From Streptomyces sp. NBC_00341 (GTDB lineage: Bacteria; Actinomycetota; Actinomycetes; Streptomycetales; Streptomycetaceae), in contig NZ_CP108002.1 in the NCBI RefSeq assembly GCF_041435055.1, forward strand, positions 7,998,001 to 8,062,000: 64,000 nucleotides of DNA, given 5' to 3'. Below the pieces are notes generated by a model, which saw only the letters and a list, made by a program, of their open reading frames with translations, was not told the origin of the DNA and ran no database searches. Position 1 is the stretch's first letter; every line of letters begins with the position of its first letter. Made by a program: the position numbers and the translations under genes. Positions 8,697 to 17,822 of this stretch are shown here, piece after piece.

Positions 8697-10304
8697 TCAC
8701 GCCAGCTCGCGAGGCGGGAAGCTGAACGCCTCGGCCGTCAAGGGGACGCCGTAGGTGCGCAGTTGATGGGCGCGCGTGACGACCGCGGCCCCTTCGAGCA
8801 GGTTGAGCGCGATCTGCACCACGGACCGGTTCGCCGGCGCGGCCAGGAACGTGCCCGCCACCCACTGGTTGAACGCGCCCATCGCCGGACCGCACCAGAT
8901 CTGGTAGTCGGCCCGCCGCGATCCCTCGCCGGTGATCGCCCACTGGCTGGAGCTCCCCAGGTACCAGCGGAAGACCAGGGCCATCCGGTGCTTCGGATCC
9001 GTCTCCGCACGGGTGATCTCCGCAGGATCGCGCCGGGCCCAGAACGCGCGGGTGCGCTGCCAGATCTCGTCGAACGGGGCGCGCAGCACGTCCCGTTCGA
9101 TCGAGGCCCGCAGCGCGGCCGGGATCTCCTCCAGCGAACCGTGGGCCCGGTACGCGGAATGGAGCCGTCCGGCCCGCTGGGCGAACATCGTTCCCCGGGA
9201 GAGCACTTGCAGCTTCACGCCCAGTTCGAACATGTCGGCCGCCGGTGCCATGGTCACATCGGAGATGTCCGCGTCGCAGAGCATCGCCTTGGCCTCGTCG
9301 GACAGGCCCGCCTCTGTCGCCGTCTGGTTCACGGAGCCGATGACGACGTAGGACGCGCCGAGGGCGAAGGCGGCGGCCACCGCGTCCGGTGTGCCGAGGC
9401 CGCCGGCCGCGCCGATCCGGACCGGCCGGGGGTAACCGAACCGGCGGCACAGGGTGTCGCGCAGGGCCGCGATCCTCGGCAGCAGGGCCTGGAGCGGCCG
9501 GTTGTCGGTGTGCCCGCCGCTGTCCGCCTCCACGGTGATGTCCTCGGCCACCGGCACCAGAGCGGCCAGCTCGGCCTCCTGCCGGGTCAGCTTTCCCCGC
9601 GCGACGAGCTGGTCCAGCAGCACGGGCGGAGCGGGGGAGAGGAACCTCTCGGCCACCTCGGGCCGGGAGACCTTGGCGAGCAGGCGGGCGCGCCGGACGA
9701 TGGCGCCATCCGGGTCCCGGCGCAGCCCGTGCGCGGAGCACAGCACGACGGCCGGGGTCAGCTCCATGAACGCCGAGGCGGAGATCCGGGGGACCCCGGC
9801 GCTCACCAGCAACTCGGCTACACGGAACTCCAGTTCCGGTTCGGCCGGTGAGTGGATGAGGTTGACACCCCAGTTGCCGCGGGTGTCCAGCTCCCGCGCG
9901 AGGGCGTGCACGGCCCGTTCCACATCGGGATAGGCCAGCCCCCCTGCCCCGAAGAAGCCGAGCATCTCCGCCCGTGCCATGGCCGAGACCATCCGGGTGG
10001 TCGCGATGCCGTTCGCCATCTCCCCCGCGACATAGGGGAAGCGGACACCGTGCGCCTCGCAGAAGGTGCGGCCGCCGAGCCACTCGGGGTACAGCGGCGG
10101 CAGCGTGCCGAGCACCGGGCCGTCGGGTACCGGGCCGGTCGCGATCCCCAGCTCACGGCCGTCCGGCGCACTGACGACGTGGACGGGTCTCCGGATCTGC
10201 CGGGCACGGGCGGTGATCTCCGCGGGCGAGAAGACGGGCGCGAAGACGGGCGAGGGGACCGGCGGGGACGCGGCGGGGGCGCCGGGAACGGTGAGGACGG
10301 ACAC
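8697..10304 (-). CDS. PfaD-like FMN-dependent trans-acting enoyl reductase
   Basis: A 535-residue protein of the PfaD family (nitronate-monooxygenase-like TIM barrel with FMN). In PUFA synthases and trans-AT polyketide systems this enzyme reduces the enoyl-ACP double bond in trans. The central barrel shows GAAGGLGTPDAVAAAF and SYVVIGSVNQTATEAGLS, followed by the family's C-terminal region with KLQVLSRGTMFAQRAGRLH and LGSSSQWA. Its presence explains why the adjacent PfaA-like protein shows no enoyl reductase domain. The start is GTG with GGAG 7 bp upstream, 54 bp after the reductase gene and 56 bp before the megasynthase gene. Length is typical for the family. Function is secure at family level; the substrate is the ACP-bound intermediate of the adjacent synthase by inference. 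Confidence 0.93.
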   Translation of the reverse strand: MSVLTVPGAPAASPPVPSPVFAPVFSPAEITARARQIRRPVHVVSAPDGRELGIATGPVPDGPVLGTLPPLYPEWLGGRTFCEAHGVRFPYVAGEMANGIATTRMVSAMARAEMLGFFGAGGLAYPDVERAVHALARELDTRGNWGVNLIHSPAEPELEFRVAELLVSAGVPRISASAFMELTPAVVLCSAHGLRRDPDGAIVRRARLLAKVSRPEVAERFLSPAPPVLLDQLVARGKLTRQEAELAALVPVAEDITVEADSGGHTDNRPLQALLPRIAALRDTLCRRFGYPRPVRIGAAGGLGTPDAVAAAFALGASYVVIGSVNQTATEAGLSDEAKAMLCDADISDVTMAPAADMFELGVKLQVLSRGTMFAQRAGRLHSAYRAHGSLEEIPAALRASIERDVLRAPFDEIWQRTRAFWARRDPAEITRAETDPKHRMALVFRWYLGSSSQWAITGEGSRRADYQIWCGPAMGAFNQWVAGTFLAAPANRSVVQIALNLLEGAAVVTRAHQLRTYGVPLTAEAFSFPPRELA

Positions 10305-10358
10305 GCAAGGGCTCCAACGGGAGAGGACGTGAGCTGGTCAGGCGTAAGGGTCTGCTGG

Positions 10359-11501
10359 TCAGGCGTGCGGAAGGACGTCCGGGGAAGCGCCCGGCGCCGG
10401 GGCGAGGGGCCGGCCCCTCTGGGCGAGACCGGACCAGAGGTAGTCCAGGCCCACCGGGGCGGAGGCCGCCGACGGCCCCAGCCGGGTCCTGACCCGGGTG
10501 TCGTCGAACCGCCGCCGGTGGGCGAGGTAGGCCGTCATTCCCGGATAGAACTCCAGCAGGGCCTCCAGGGCCGACGGGGTGTCCGGCTTGGCGGCGACCA
10601 GTTCGATCGAGAGCGGGACCAGCCGCTCCAGCAGGGTCACGACCGTGGGCACGGGCACATCGCGGTCGTGGACGACGTGGTACGTGTCGACGCCGCCCGA
10701 GGGCGTCAGCCCGGCCAGCCGCACCATGACCTCGGCCGCGTGCTCCACCTGCAGCAGATTCAGCCGCCCTTGCGGCTGCCCCACTGTCCGGATGAGCGGG
10801 CGGCCGGCCGGGCCGCCGGGCTCTCCGGGACCGGCGCTGCACCGCGCGTCCCGCAGGATCCGTTCGATGACCTGCAGCGGGTGCGAGGGCAGTTCGGGGT
10901 GCGGCGGCAGATCCGTGACGAGGATGCTCGGCCGCAGGACCAGGGCCGGGCGGCCGTGCTTCCGCGACCACGCGTGCACCAGCAGCTCCGCTTCGTACTT
11001 GGACCGCTCGTAGGCGTTCTCGAAGCCGCAGGAGTCGTCCAGCTCGTCCTCGTACGCCACTCCGTCCCGCCGCGCCCCGGCGACGAACGCGGTGCTCACG
11101 TGACGGATCAGGGGTGCCCGGCGGCCCGCGGCCGCCAGCTCCAGCACGTGCCGGGTCCCCTCGACGTTGATCCGGCGCAGCTCGGGCAGGTCCCCCTCCA
11201 GGTTGATGCTGCCCGCGCTGTGCCAGATCGTGCCCAGACCGTCGGCCAGCTTCTGGAACGCCCGTCCGGACAGTCCCAGCCGGGGCTGTGCCAGATCGGT
11301 CTCCACCACTCGCAGCCGGCCGGGGAGCTCGGCGGTGAACGCCTCCGGCGAGCCGGTCAGTTCGAAGAACCGGGTGATGCGGCGCAGCGCGTCGGCCGAC
11401 CCCGCGTGGGCCAGAACCGTCACGGAGTGGTGCGTGCCGAGCAGGCGGCGTAACAGGCGCAGTCCGAGAAATCCGGTGGCGCCGGTGAGGGCGACGTGCA
11501 C
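10359..11501 (-). CDS. Thioester-reductase-like extended SDR (PF07993 type)
   Basis: A 380-residue NAD(P)-dependent reductase. The N-terminal Rossmann motif GATGFLG, the VSTAFVAG segment and the YxxSK-type catalytic site (AYERSKYEAE) place it with stand-alone thioester reductase/fatty-acyl reductase domains of the male-sterility family. Such enzymes release carrier-bound acyl chains reductively as aldehydes or alcohols; HetM of heterocyst glycolipid synthesis is a known example next to a PUFA-like synthase. No carrier domain is fused. The chosen start is GTG (VHVALTGATG) because TTGGAG lies 8 bp upstream, nearly identical to the ribosome site of the next gene; longer readings add a low-complexity Arg/Pro leader. 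It is the first gene of the leftward operon, so it probably defines how the product leaves the synthase. Confidence 0.86.
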   Translation of the reverse strand: MHVALTGATGFLGLRLLRRLLGTHHSVTVLAHAGSADALRRITRFFELTGSPEAFTAELPGRLRVVETDLAQPRLGLSGRAFQKLADGLGTIWHSAGSINLEGDLPELRRINVEGTRHVLELAAAGRRAPLIRHVSTAFVAGARRDGVAYEDELDDSCGFENAYERSKYEAELLVHAWSRKHGRPALVLRPSILVTDLPPHPELPSHPLQVIERILRDARCSAGPGEPGGPAGRPLIRTVGQPQGRLNLLQVEHAAEVMVRLAGLTPSGGVDTYHVVHDRDVPVPTVVTLLERLVPLSIELVAAKPDTPSALEALLEFYPGMTAYLAHRRRFDDTRVRTRLGPSAASAPVGLDYLWSGLAQRGRPLAPAPGASPDVLPHA

Positions 11502-12358
11502 GGGTGTGGCTCCAAGGGCGGTGAGAGGGCGGTCCCGGGACCGGGTGCGGGGTGCCGCCGTTGCGGCGACCGGGTGCGTGCGGAGTGGGATGCCACCGGC
11601 CGCCCTGCGGGGCGGAGTGCCACTGGCGGTCGCGTCGCGCGGTGCTGTTCGGTGCTCGCGGGTGCCTCCGGTGCCCCCGTCCGGCAGGGGTTCCCCGGGC
11701 CTGCCCCAGGCCGGTGACCTCCGGCGCACGGCACACAATGTCAGACGGCGGGCGGGCCGAGAGCCCCGATTCCCCCTGCTCACCCGAACGAAGTACGCCG
11801 CACCGCGAACCGTGCGGGCCGCACGCCCGGGAGGACTTCACCCCTGGCCGGGCCGCCCCGGTGAACGCGACGGCGGGACACGGGCGGAGCCGCACGGGCG
11901 CCGTCCTCCTTTCGGGGGAACCTGCCGGTGGGGGGCCTCGACCGGCCGGGGGACTCGGACGAGGCAGCCGGGGTCCGCCGCGTCGTCGGCGGGTGCCGGT
12001 GGCGCGGGGCGGCAGGCCAATCACGGCACGGGAACACGGGCCGTGGACGGCTGCGCGGCGGATGCGGCCGACCGCACCGGGATCCGCCCGAACCGGGTTG
12101 CCGAGGCCGGTTCGGAACACGGGTGCCGGGCGGACCGGCTCCGACCGGTGGCCATTCTGTTGTCCGGCCGGTCCGGGCCTGCGTTGCGCTGCGGCCGACC
12201 GGGGCGGACGGCCCGGCGTCGGTGGCCTCCTGCCGTACGCCCGTTCGCGCTACCCGTTTTTCGCGCACTGTCTCACCTGCCGCGGGTGCTGTCGCCCAAC
12301 TGCGGCCCCGCGGTCGCCCTGCCATGGCCTTCGGCCAGAATCGGAGCCCCGAATCCCC
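11502..12358. other. 857-bp divergent intergenic region
   Basis: This lies between the leftward synthase operon and the rightward acyltransferase gene and should contain both promoters. It is extremely G+C rich, apart from a slightly less rich patch (cgtttttcgcgc) about 100 bp before the acyltransferase. I saw no convincing -10/-35 pair, operator palindrome or small gene. Open frames crossing it have poor codon use and no homology I recognise. Confidence 0.5.
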
Positions 12359-13726
12359 ATGCCTGATCTTGAACAGTCCGCAGAGCCTACTGAGTCCGTT
12401 CAGCCCGAGCCGCCCGCGTCCTGCGAGCGCTCCGCTCCGTCCGTTCCCTCGCCCCGCCACCCCACGCACTCGGTCGACCGAGCGTTTCTCAGCATGGAGC
12501 GGCGGCGGCCCGATGTCCGCTGGGACGCCGGCGGTGTCGCGTACCTCAGCGGTCCGCCCCCGGCTCTGTCGGACCTGCGCGCGTACGTGGGCTTCCGCCT
12601 CGGCGGGCTGCCCCTGCACACGAGCCGGGTCGAGGGCGGACGGCGGCCCCGGTGGCAGCCCGACACGGAGTTCGACATCGAACAGCATGTCCACGAGGTG
12701 GTCGCCGACGGCCCCGCCGCCTGGGACTCCGCCCTGCACACCGCACTCAACGCCCCGTTCGCACCCGGGGTTCTGTGGGGGGTCTGGCTGGTCCACGGGC
12801 ACGAACCCGACGCGTACGCCGTCTGCTATCGCTTCCGTCACGCCTGCCAGGACGGTTCGGCCGCCGCCATGACCTTCCGCGCCATGCTGGGCGAGGGGGA
12901 GCCGTCGGCGCGCCCGGTGCCGGGCCGGAGCCGTCGGGCCGGGGTGCCCCGGCGGGTCGGCGCGGCCGTCGGGCTGGCCACGAAGTTCGTGGCGGGCACC
13001 CTCGCGGTTCGGGGGCACCGCCCGGATGCCGTCTTCACCCCCTCGGGGGAGCGGCGGCTGTGGCGCGGGCGGGTACCGGCGGACACCCTGCGCCGGATCG
13101 GCGCCGCACGCGGCGGCTCCGCCCATGACGTGCATCTGGCCGCACTCGCCGGGGCGTTGGCCGTCTGGTCGGCCCGCTCCGGCGTACCGCTCCCTCGGGT
13201 GACGGCCGTGCTGCCCATCGACGCGCGCCGTCCCGACGAGGACCAGACGTGGGGGAACCGCTGCTTCGCCGTGCCGCTGGAGCTGCCGGTGCGGACCGGC
13301 TCCGAGGACCCGGACGGGACCGGCGCCGGTCCCGCCGCACTGCGGCGACTGGACCATGTCATGGCGACGACCCGGAAGTTGCGGGGCGAGGCGTGGCGGC
13401 AGGCCATCCAGGACCTGGTCCGCTTCATGCCGGGCCGCCCCACCGAGTGGTATCTGCGACGGATCCTCTCCCCGCGCGTCACCAACGTCATGGCCACCTC
13501 CATGCCGCTCGCCGAGAAGGGGAGCCTGGGCGAGACGCAGGTGACGGGCACCGCCCTGTTGCCCCTGGTCGTGCCCGGACACCTCTTCGGGGTGGGGCTC
13601 TCCTTCTTCGGCGACTGGGCCGAGGTGTCGTTCGTGGCCGATGGCGCCCTTCCGCTCGGGGAGGCGCTGCCGGAGCTGTGGGAGCGGGCGGTGGGCGAGC
13701 TGGAGGAGAACACGGCGCCGGTCTGA
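12359..13726 (+). CDS. Wax ester synthase/diacylglycerol acyltransferase (WS/DGAT)-like protein
   Basis: A 455-residue acyltransferase of the WS/DGAT superfamily, which transfers acyl chains from a CoA (or carrier) thioester to fatty alcohols or diacylglycerol at the membrane or lipid-droplet surface. The start of the fold (VDRAFLSME, equivalent to LDAxFLxME), NAPFAPGVLWGVWLV, the C-terminal GNRCFAVPLEL and TNVMATSMPL are family hallmarks. The catalytic HHxxxDG motif reads RHACQDG: the second His, Asp and Gly are kept but the first His is Arg. The ATG start leaves about 45 Pro/Ser-rich residues before the domain; GGAG is 13 bp upstream, a little far. It is divergent from the lipid-synthase operon, which suggests that it esterifies that product. 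Activity is uncertain because of the altered motif. Confidence 0.82.
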   Translation: MPDLEQSAEPTESVQPEPPASCERSAPSVPSPRHPTHSVDRAFLSMERRRPDVRWDAGGVAYLSGPPPALSDLRAYVGFRLGGLPLHTSRVEGGRRPRWQPDTEFDIEQHVHEVVADGPAAWDSALHTALNAPFAPGVLWGVWLVHGHEPDAYAVCYRFRHACQDGSAAAMTFRAMLGEGEPSARPVPGRSRRAGVPRRVGAAVGLATKFVAGTLAVRGHRPDAVFTPSGERRLWRGRVPADTLRRIGAARGGSAHDVHLAALAGALAVWSARSGVPLPRVTAVLPIDARRPDEDQTWGNRCFAVPLELPVRTGSEDPDGTGAGPAALRRLDHVMATTRKLRGEAWRQAIQDLVRFMPGRPTEWYLRRILSPRVTNVMATSMPLAEKGSLGETQVTGTALLPLVVPGHLFGVGLSFFGDWAEVSFVADGALPLGEALPELWERAVGELEENTAPV

Positions 13727-13766
13727 GGCGGCCGGGCGTTCGCGGCCGGTCAGCGCGCGGAGCGGA

Positions 13767-15155
13767 TCACGGGACCTCTGCTGCCGGACCGGGACGGGCG
13801 GCGGCCACCGCCGGCAGGGGCGGGACGGCGCCGCGTGCCCGGCGCCGGCCCGCCCGGAGCTCCCGGCGAAGGGCCCGCTGGTAGGAGCGGATGTCGATCT
13901 CGATTCCGTGGCGGTAGCTGGGCGCGTAGGCGCGTTCATGGGACCGCCGCTCGCGGCCGATCGCCCGCGTCATGTCCTGCGGCGACGGCAGGGCGACCGT
14001 TCCCGTGATCAGACCGGCGACCCATTCCGCCTGCGGTTCGAGCAACGGGAAGGCCGCGCCGGCGGGTTGGGCGAGCCCCATGAAGTAGAGGCCCGGGAGC
14101 CTCGGCGGCACGGTACGCAGATAGAGCTCTGTGCGGCCGTCCCGGGCCGCGAAGACGGCGGGGTCCAGGAAGGGGAAGGAGAGGGAGTATCCGGTGGCGT
14201 ACACCACGGCGTCCACGGGTTCGCGGCTGCCGTCGGTGAAGTCCGCCGTGTTCCGGCCGAAGGAGCTGACGCCGGGCTTGGGCGTCACCGCGCCACGGGC
14301 CAGCTGGACGAGCAGCTCGTCCGAGGTGGACGGGTGGGCGGCGAGGGGCCCGCGGACCGGTTCGGCCAGCCCGTACTGAGCCGGGCCGCCTCGGGTCAGC
14401 CGCAGGAGGAGCGCCATCGCCGGGCCCTTGAGGAATCCTGGGATACGGGACAGCGGGCTCCGCACCAGGTGGTCCGCCGGCCGGCCGAGCAGCATCTTGG
14501 GGAACACGTGCGTCGCCTCGCGTGCGGAGAGGAAGGTCCGGGCCGCCGTTCGCGAGATCTCCGCCGCGATCTCGCAGGCCGAGTTGCCCATGCCGATCAC
14601 CAGGACCCGCCGGCCGGTGTACGCCTCGGGGGAACGGTAGTCGTGCGAGTGGAGGGCGGATCCCCCGAACTCCTCGGCCCCCGGCACGGCGGGGCCGGGC
14701 AGGCGCGGGTCCCAGTGGTGCCCGTTGGCCACCACCACTTCGGTGTACCGCCGCGTCGTCACCTCCGCCGCCGTGTCCCCGCGGCACCGTCGGCCGACCT
14801 CCCAGCCGCCGTCGTCCAGGGGCCGCACCGAGGTGACCTCCGTGCCGAACGTGATGTGACGGTGCAGGGCGAACGTCGCGGCGTAGTCCTCCAGGTAGGC
14901 GAGGACCTTGCTGTGGTGCGGGAAGACCGGGTAGGCCTTTGGCATCGGCAGCGAGGAGAACGACATGCTCTCCTTCGAGATGTTCGCGTGCAGCGACGCG
15001 TACACCCCCGACATGCCGTTGTCGTTGCCGTACCGCCAGAGCCCGCCGATGCCCGAACCCGCCTCGAAGCAGTCGAACGGAACACCGCGCGAGGCGAGGA
15101 CCTTGCTCGCGGCCAGGCCGGACGGACCCGCTCCGATCACACACGTTCTCCGCAT
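13767..15155 (-). CDS. Flavin-containing monooxygenase
   Basis: A 462-residue class B flavoprotein monooxygenase. The FAD site is GAGPSGLAAS at the N-terminus. The FMO fingerprint FxGxxxHSxxY appears as FGGSALHSHDY near residue 160, and the second Rossmann motif for NADPH is GMGNSACEIA. The enzymes use NADPH and O2 to oxygenate nitrogen, sulfur or ketone groups, or to hydroxylate. ATG is chosen because GAAGGGG lies about 9 bp upstream and the FAD motif follows directly. It is convergent with the WS/DGAT-like gene (40 bp between ends) and divergent from the ABC transporter. Its placement between a lipid synthase and an exporter suggests a tailoring role, which is inference. Confidence 0.9.
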   Translation of the reverse strand: MRRTCVIGAGPSGLAASKVLASRGVPFDCFEAGSGIGGLWRYGNDNGMSGVYASLHANISKESMSFSSLPMPKAYPVFPHHSKVLAYLEDYAATFALHRHITFGTEVTSVRPLDDGGWEVGRRCRGDTAAEVTTRRYTEVVVANGHHWDPRLPGPAVPGAEEFGGSALHSHDYRSPEAYTGRRVLVIGMGNSACEIAAEISRTAARTFLSAREATHVFPKMLLGRPADHLVRSPLSRIPGFLKGPAMALLLRLTRGGPAQYGLAEPVRGPLAAHPSTSDELLVQLARGAVTPKPGVSSFGRNTADFTDGSREPVDAVVYATGYSLSFPFLDPAVFAARDGRTELYLRTVPPRLPGLYFMGLAQPAGAAFPLLEPQAEWVAGLITGTVALPSPQDMTRAIGRERRSHERAYAPSYRHGIEIDIRSYQRALRRELRAGRRRARGAVPPLPAVAAARPGPAAEVP

Positions 15156-15458
15156 GGCTGACCGCCCCTTCGCCTGCACCGGGCACGGTGCTCCGGAGCG
15201 GGTCACGCTATCCACCCCACGGTCCACGGAACCGGTCTTCGGCAGCGGACCCGTCGCGCGGATGACCACGTCGTGCACCGGGTTGACGACAGCGGCACGG
15301 GCGCTCTCTCCGGCACCGTTTCCGCTGCCCGGCCTGCTCGTTGGGCACGGGCGGACCGGACGCGCCACCGAACGCCCGGCCGACGTATCCCCGTACACCG
15401 GCAGGACGCGGGCTGCTCCCGCGGCCGACAGCCGTACCCGGCACGACGGAGCGACACC
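15156..15458. other. 303-bp divergent spacer between monooxygenase and ABC transporter genes
   Basis: It should hold the promoters for both flanking genes. A TTGACG hexamer occurs near 15280 but no matching -10 element is placed correctly. I see no palindrome, terminator or small gene. Confidence 0.4.
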
Positions 15459-16073
15459 ATGGACGTCACAGATGTGCACCACTCCTACCGCCAGCGCGAA
15501 GTCCTCCGGGGCGTCGACCTCCGGCTACGGCCGGGCACCCTCGCCGGCATCGTCGGGGAGAACGGCTCGGGCAAGACCACTCTGCTGAAGATCGTCTCCG
15601 GTGAGCTCAGGCCGGACCGGGGTTCGGTGCGCCACCGGGGCAGGTTCGGCTACTGCCCGCAGTCCGTGGTCCTGGACGACTCCTTCACCGTCCGCCAGCA
15701 CCTCGACTTCTTCAGGAGCGCGTTCGGGCTTGCGGACCTGCGGCTGGCCGAGGAGGTGATGGAGGTCCTGGCCTTCACGGAGTACCTCGACCAGCGTGCG
15801 GGCCTGCTCAGCGGGGGCTCCCGGCAGAAGCTGAACCTGACCCTCGCGCTCATGCACGATCCGGACGTCCTGCTGCTGGACGAGCCCTACCAGGGTTTCG
15901 ACTGGGAGACGTATCTGCGCTTCTGGGAACTGGCGACCAGGCTGCGCGACGCCGGGCGCTCGGTGCTGGTCGTCTCCCACCTGGCGTACGACATCGACCG
16001 GCTCGACGTGCTCTGGCGCCTGGAGAACGGCCGCCTGCACTGCCAGGAACCCCGTGCGGAGGCGGCGGCATGA
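15459..16073 (+). CDS. ABC transporter ATP-binding protein
   Basis: A 204-residue nucleotide-binding subunit, short for the family but complete. Walker A is GENGSGKTTLLK (residues about 31-42), the signature is LSGGSRQKLN, Walker B is DVLLLDEP, and a switch histidine is seen in VVSHLAYD. The ATG start has GGAG 7 bp upstream. It overlaps the permease gene by 4 bp, so the two are translationally coupled and form one ABC-2-type exporter. It lies beside the lipid-synthase locus and is a candidate exporter of its product; this is inferred from location only. Confidence 0.93.
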   Translation: MDVTDVHHSYRQREVLRGVDLRLRPGTLAGIVGENGSGKTTLLKIVSGELRPDRGSVRHRGRFGYCPQSVVLDDSFTVRQHLDFFRSAFGLADLRLAEEVMEVLAFTEYLDQRAGLLSGGSRQKLNLTLALMHDPDVLLLDEPYQGFDWETYLRFWELATRLRDAGRSVLVVSHLAYDIDRLDVLWRLENGRLHCQEPRAEAAA

Positions 16074-16945
16074 GGCGGCACTGGTCCCTGTTCGTCACGG
16101 CGTCGCGGTACGCGTTGATCGGGCACACCCGCAACCGCTTCGCGATGCTGCTGGTGGTCGTGTACATCCCCGTATGGATCGCCCTCGCCTATGTGACCAT
16201 CCCGGACCGGCCCGCCCCGTTCCGGCTGCGGGCCACCGGCGAGGTGCTGTCCCCGCCGGGCAACCACCTGACCCAGATCACCGGCGCGCTGAACGCGGTC
16301 ACGCTGATCGCCGGATTCATGATGTTCGCCGCCACCTTCACCGGAGGCGCCTTCGACCGCCGGCTCGCGATGGCCGGCTACCCCCGGTATCACCTGGTCC
16401 TCGCCAAGCTCTCGGCGCTCACGCTGGTCTGTGCCGCCATCGCCGGGTACGCCACGGTCGCCGTCGGATTCTCCTGGCCGCCGCGGCAGCCCCTCCTGCT
16501 CGCCGCCGCGCTGTTCTGCGCGGCGCTGACCTACGGTGCGCTCGGCGTGGTCTTCGGATCGGTACTCCGCCGAGAGGTGGAGGGCATGTTCGCCATTCTG
16601 ATGATCAGCATCCTCGACGTCGCGCTGCAGAACCCCCTCTCCAGCTCCGGGTCCGACAGCGCGGTGGTGCGCTTCCTGCCGACGTACGGAGCTGTGCAGG
16701 CCGGCATGTCGGCGGCGTTCTCCGACGCGTCGGCCGTCCAGGGCCTCGTGATCCAGGGCCTCTGGCTCATCGCTGCCGCGTCAGCCGGGTTCCTGGTCTT
16801 CCGCCGGCGGACCGGAAACGCGCTCCCGCCGGAAAGGCGGCCATGGATCCCGGCCCCCCACGGGCGGGCAGCGGCCGGGGACACCCCCGCGCCCCTGCCC
16901 TCGGCGGAGCCCGGACCGTCGGCGGAGCACGTACGGCCCACCTGA
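16070..16945 (+). CDS. ABC-2-type transporter permease
   Basis: A 291-residue membrane subunit with about six hydrophobic segments, including MLLVVVYIPVWIALAYV, LIAGFMMFAATFTGGAF, LLAAALFCAALTYGALGVVF and LWLIAAASAGFLVF. It follows the ATPase with an ATGA overlap and would form the transmembrane pore in the cytoplasmic membrane. The last 45 residues are a hydrophilic Pro/Arg-rich tail. No other transport gene is adjacent. Confidence 0.88.
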   Translation: MRRHWSLFVTASRYALIGHTRNRFAMLLVVVYIPVWIALAYVTIPDRPAPFRLRATGEVLSPPGNHLTQITGALNAVTLIAGFMMFAATFTGGAFDRRLAMAGYPRYHLVLAKLSALTLVCAAIAGYATVAVGFSWPPRQPLLLAAALFCAALTYGALGVVFGSVLRREVEGMFAILMISILDVALQNPLSSSGSDSAVVRFLPTYGAVQAGMSAAFSDASAVQGLVIQGLWLIAAASAGFLVFRRRTGNALPPERRPWIPAPHGRAAAGDTPAPLPSAEPGPSAEHVRPT

Positions 16946-17128
16946 ACACCGGACCGACGGCAGGGCTGTTGATGTCCCTGTCGCACGGACGCCCGACGCC
17001 TCTTTGTGCCACCGTCCGGTCCGCGGAAAGGAGCCGTGACCTGCGGGACGCGGTGATCGTTCAGTAGCCGCCGGGCGCCGACGCGGTGCCCGGACCGACA
17101 GATCCTTCCGTGCAAGGAGCACCACTCC

Positions 17129-17692
17129 ATGACTCTTTCGCGTACCGTCCGGCGCAGCGTCCTGACCGCGGCTCTGCTGTCCGTCTCCGCGCTGACCGTC
17201 TCCTCCAGCGCCGTGGCCGAGCCCGCCGCCCGCGCCGCCGCCCCGGCCGCCGCACAGGCGGCGCCGCTGCCGCCCGCGTGCCAGGAGGCGCTGCTCGAAA
17301 CCCTGGACAAGTTCCCTGTCGTGGACTTCACCGTCCCCGACAAGGCAAAGAACGCCCTGCTGGCTGAAGTGCTGGGGCTGAGCGAGGCCGATCAGGCGGC
17401 CTTCACCGAGGCGGGTTGCGCGGCCTGGAACACCTGGGCGACCGACAACGGCCAGGCGGTCGCCACGGACCTGGACACCCGCTACCGGAACGCCGCCGCG
17501 CCCGCCTGCAACAAGTTCGCCAAGGCCTCGATCGGGTCGCTCAAGAAGTTCGCCCCGAACGTACCCGCCGCGACCCGTGACCTGGAGGCGCTGGCCAAGA
17601 AGGTCTGGAAGAGCGCCATGGAGAAGCTCGCCGCGGACGCCACCAACGCCGACTGCCGCGCGGCCTACAACGGGGTGAAGGCCGGCTGGTAG
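17129..17692 (+). CDS. Small secreted four-cysteine protein of unknown function
   Basis: A 187-residue protein with a clear Sec signal peptide: a basic N-terminus, a hydrophobic core (AALLSVSALTVSSSAVA) and a likely cleavage after AVA or a little later. The mature part is Ala-rich and helical, with four cysteines (PACQE, AGCAAW, APACNK, NADCRA) that could form two disulfides after export. It starts at ATG with AAGGAG nine bases upstream. A strong terminator follows. I do not recognise a named domain; similar small exported proteins are common in Streptomyces. Confidence 0.85.
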   Translation: MTLSRTVRRSVLTAALLSVSALTVSSSAVAEPAARAAAPAAAQAAPLPPACQEALLETLDKFPVVDFTVPDKAKNALLAEVLGLSEADQAAFTEAGCAAWNTWATDNGQAVATDLDTRYRNAAAPACNKFAKASIGSLKKFAPNVPAATRDLEALAKKVWKSAMEKLAADATNADCRAAYNGVKAGW

Positions 17693-17702
17693 CCGACACG
17701 GA

Positions 17703-17740
17703 GCGTGGGTCCGGTCCGCAGAGGCGGACCGGACCCACGC
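17703..17740 (+). terminator. Intrinsic-type terminator hairpin
   Basis: A perfect 17-bp inverted repeat with a 4-nt AGAG loop begins 10 bp after the stop codon of the secreted-protein gene. There is no T-run, as is usual in Streptomyces. It could also act on the convergent small membrane protein gene. Confidence 0.85.
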
Positions 17741-17822
17741 CCCTGCGCCGGGGACGGCATGGCTCGGGGCGGGCCCGACGCGCGGATCCGGATCGGCATG
17801 TGGCCGGCGCGGGTCCGGACCG

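Noticed and set aside
8641..10083. A 480-codon N-terminal extension of the PfaA-like gene
   Set aside because: It is out of frame over the PfaD-like gene and gives only Arg/Pro/Gly low-complexity protein. The GTG at 8640 has a strong ribosome site and the KS domain starts there.
17023..17052. Tiny ORF with AAAGGAG before the secreted-protein gene
   Set aside because: It codes for only six residues and has no attenuator-like structure; likely chance.
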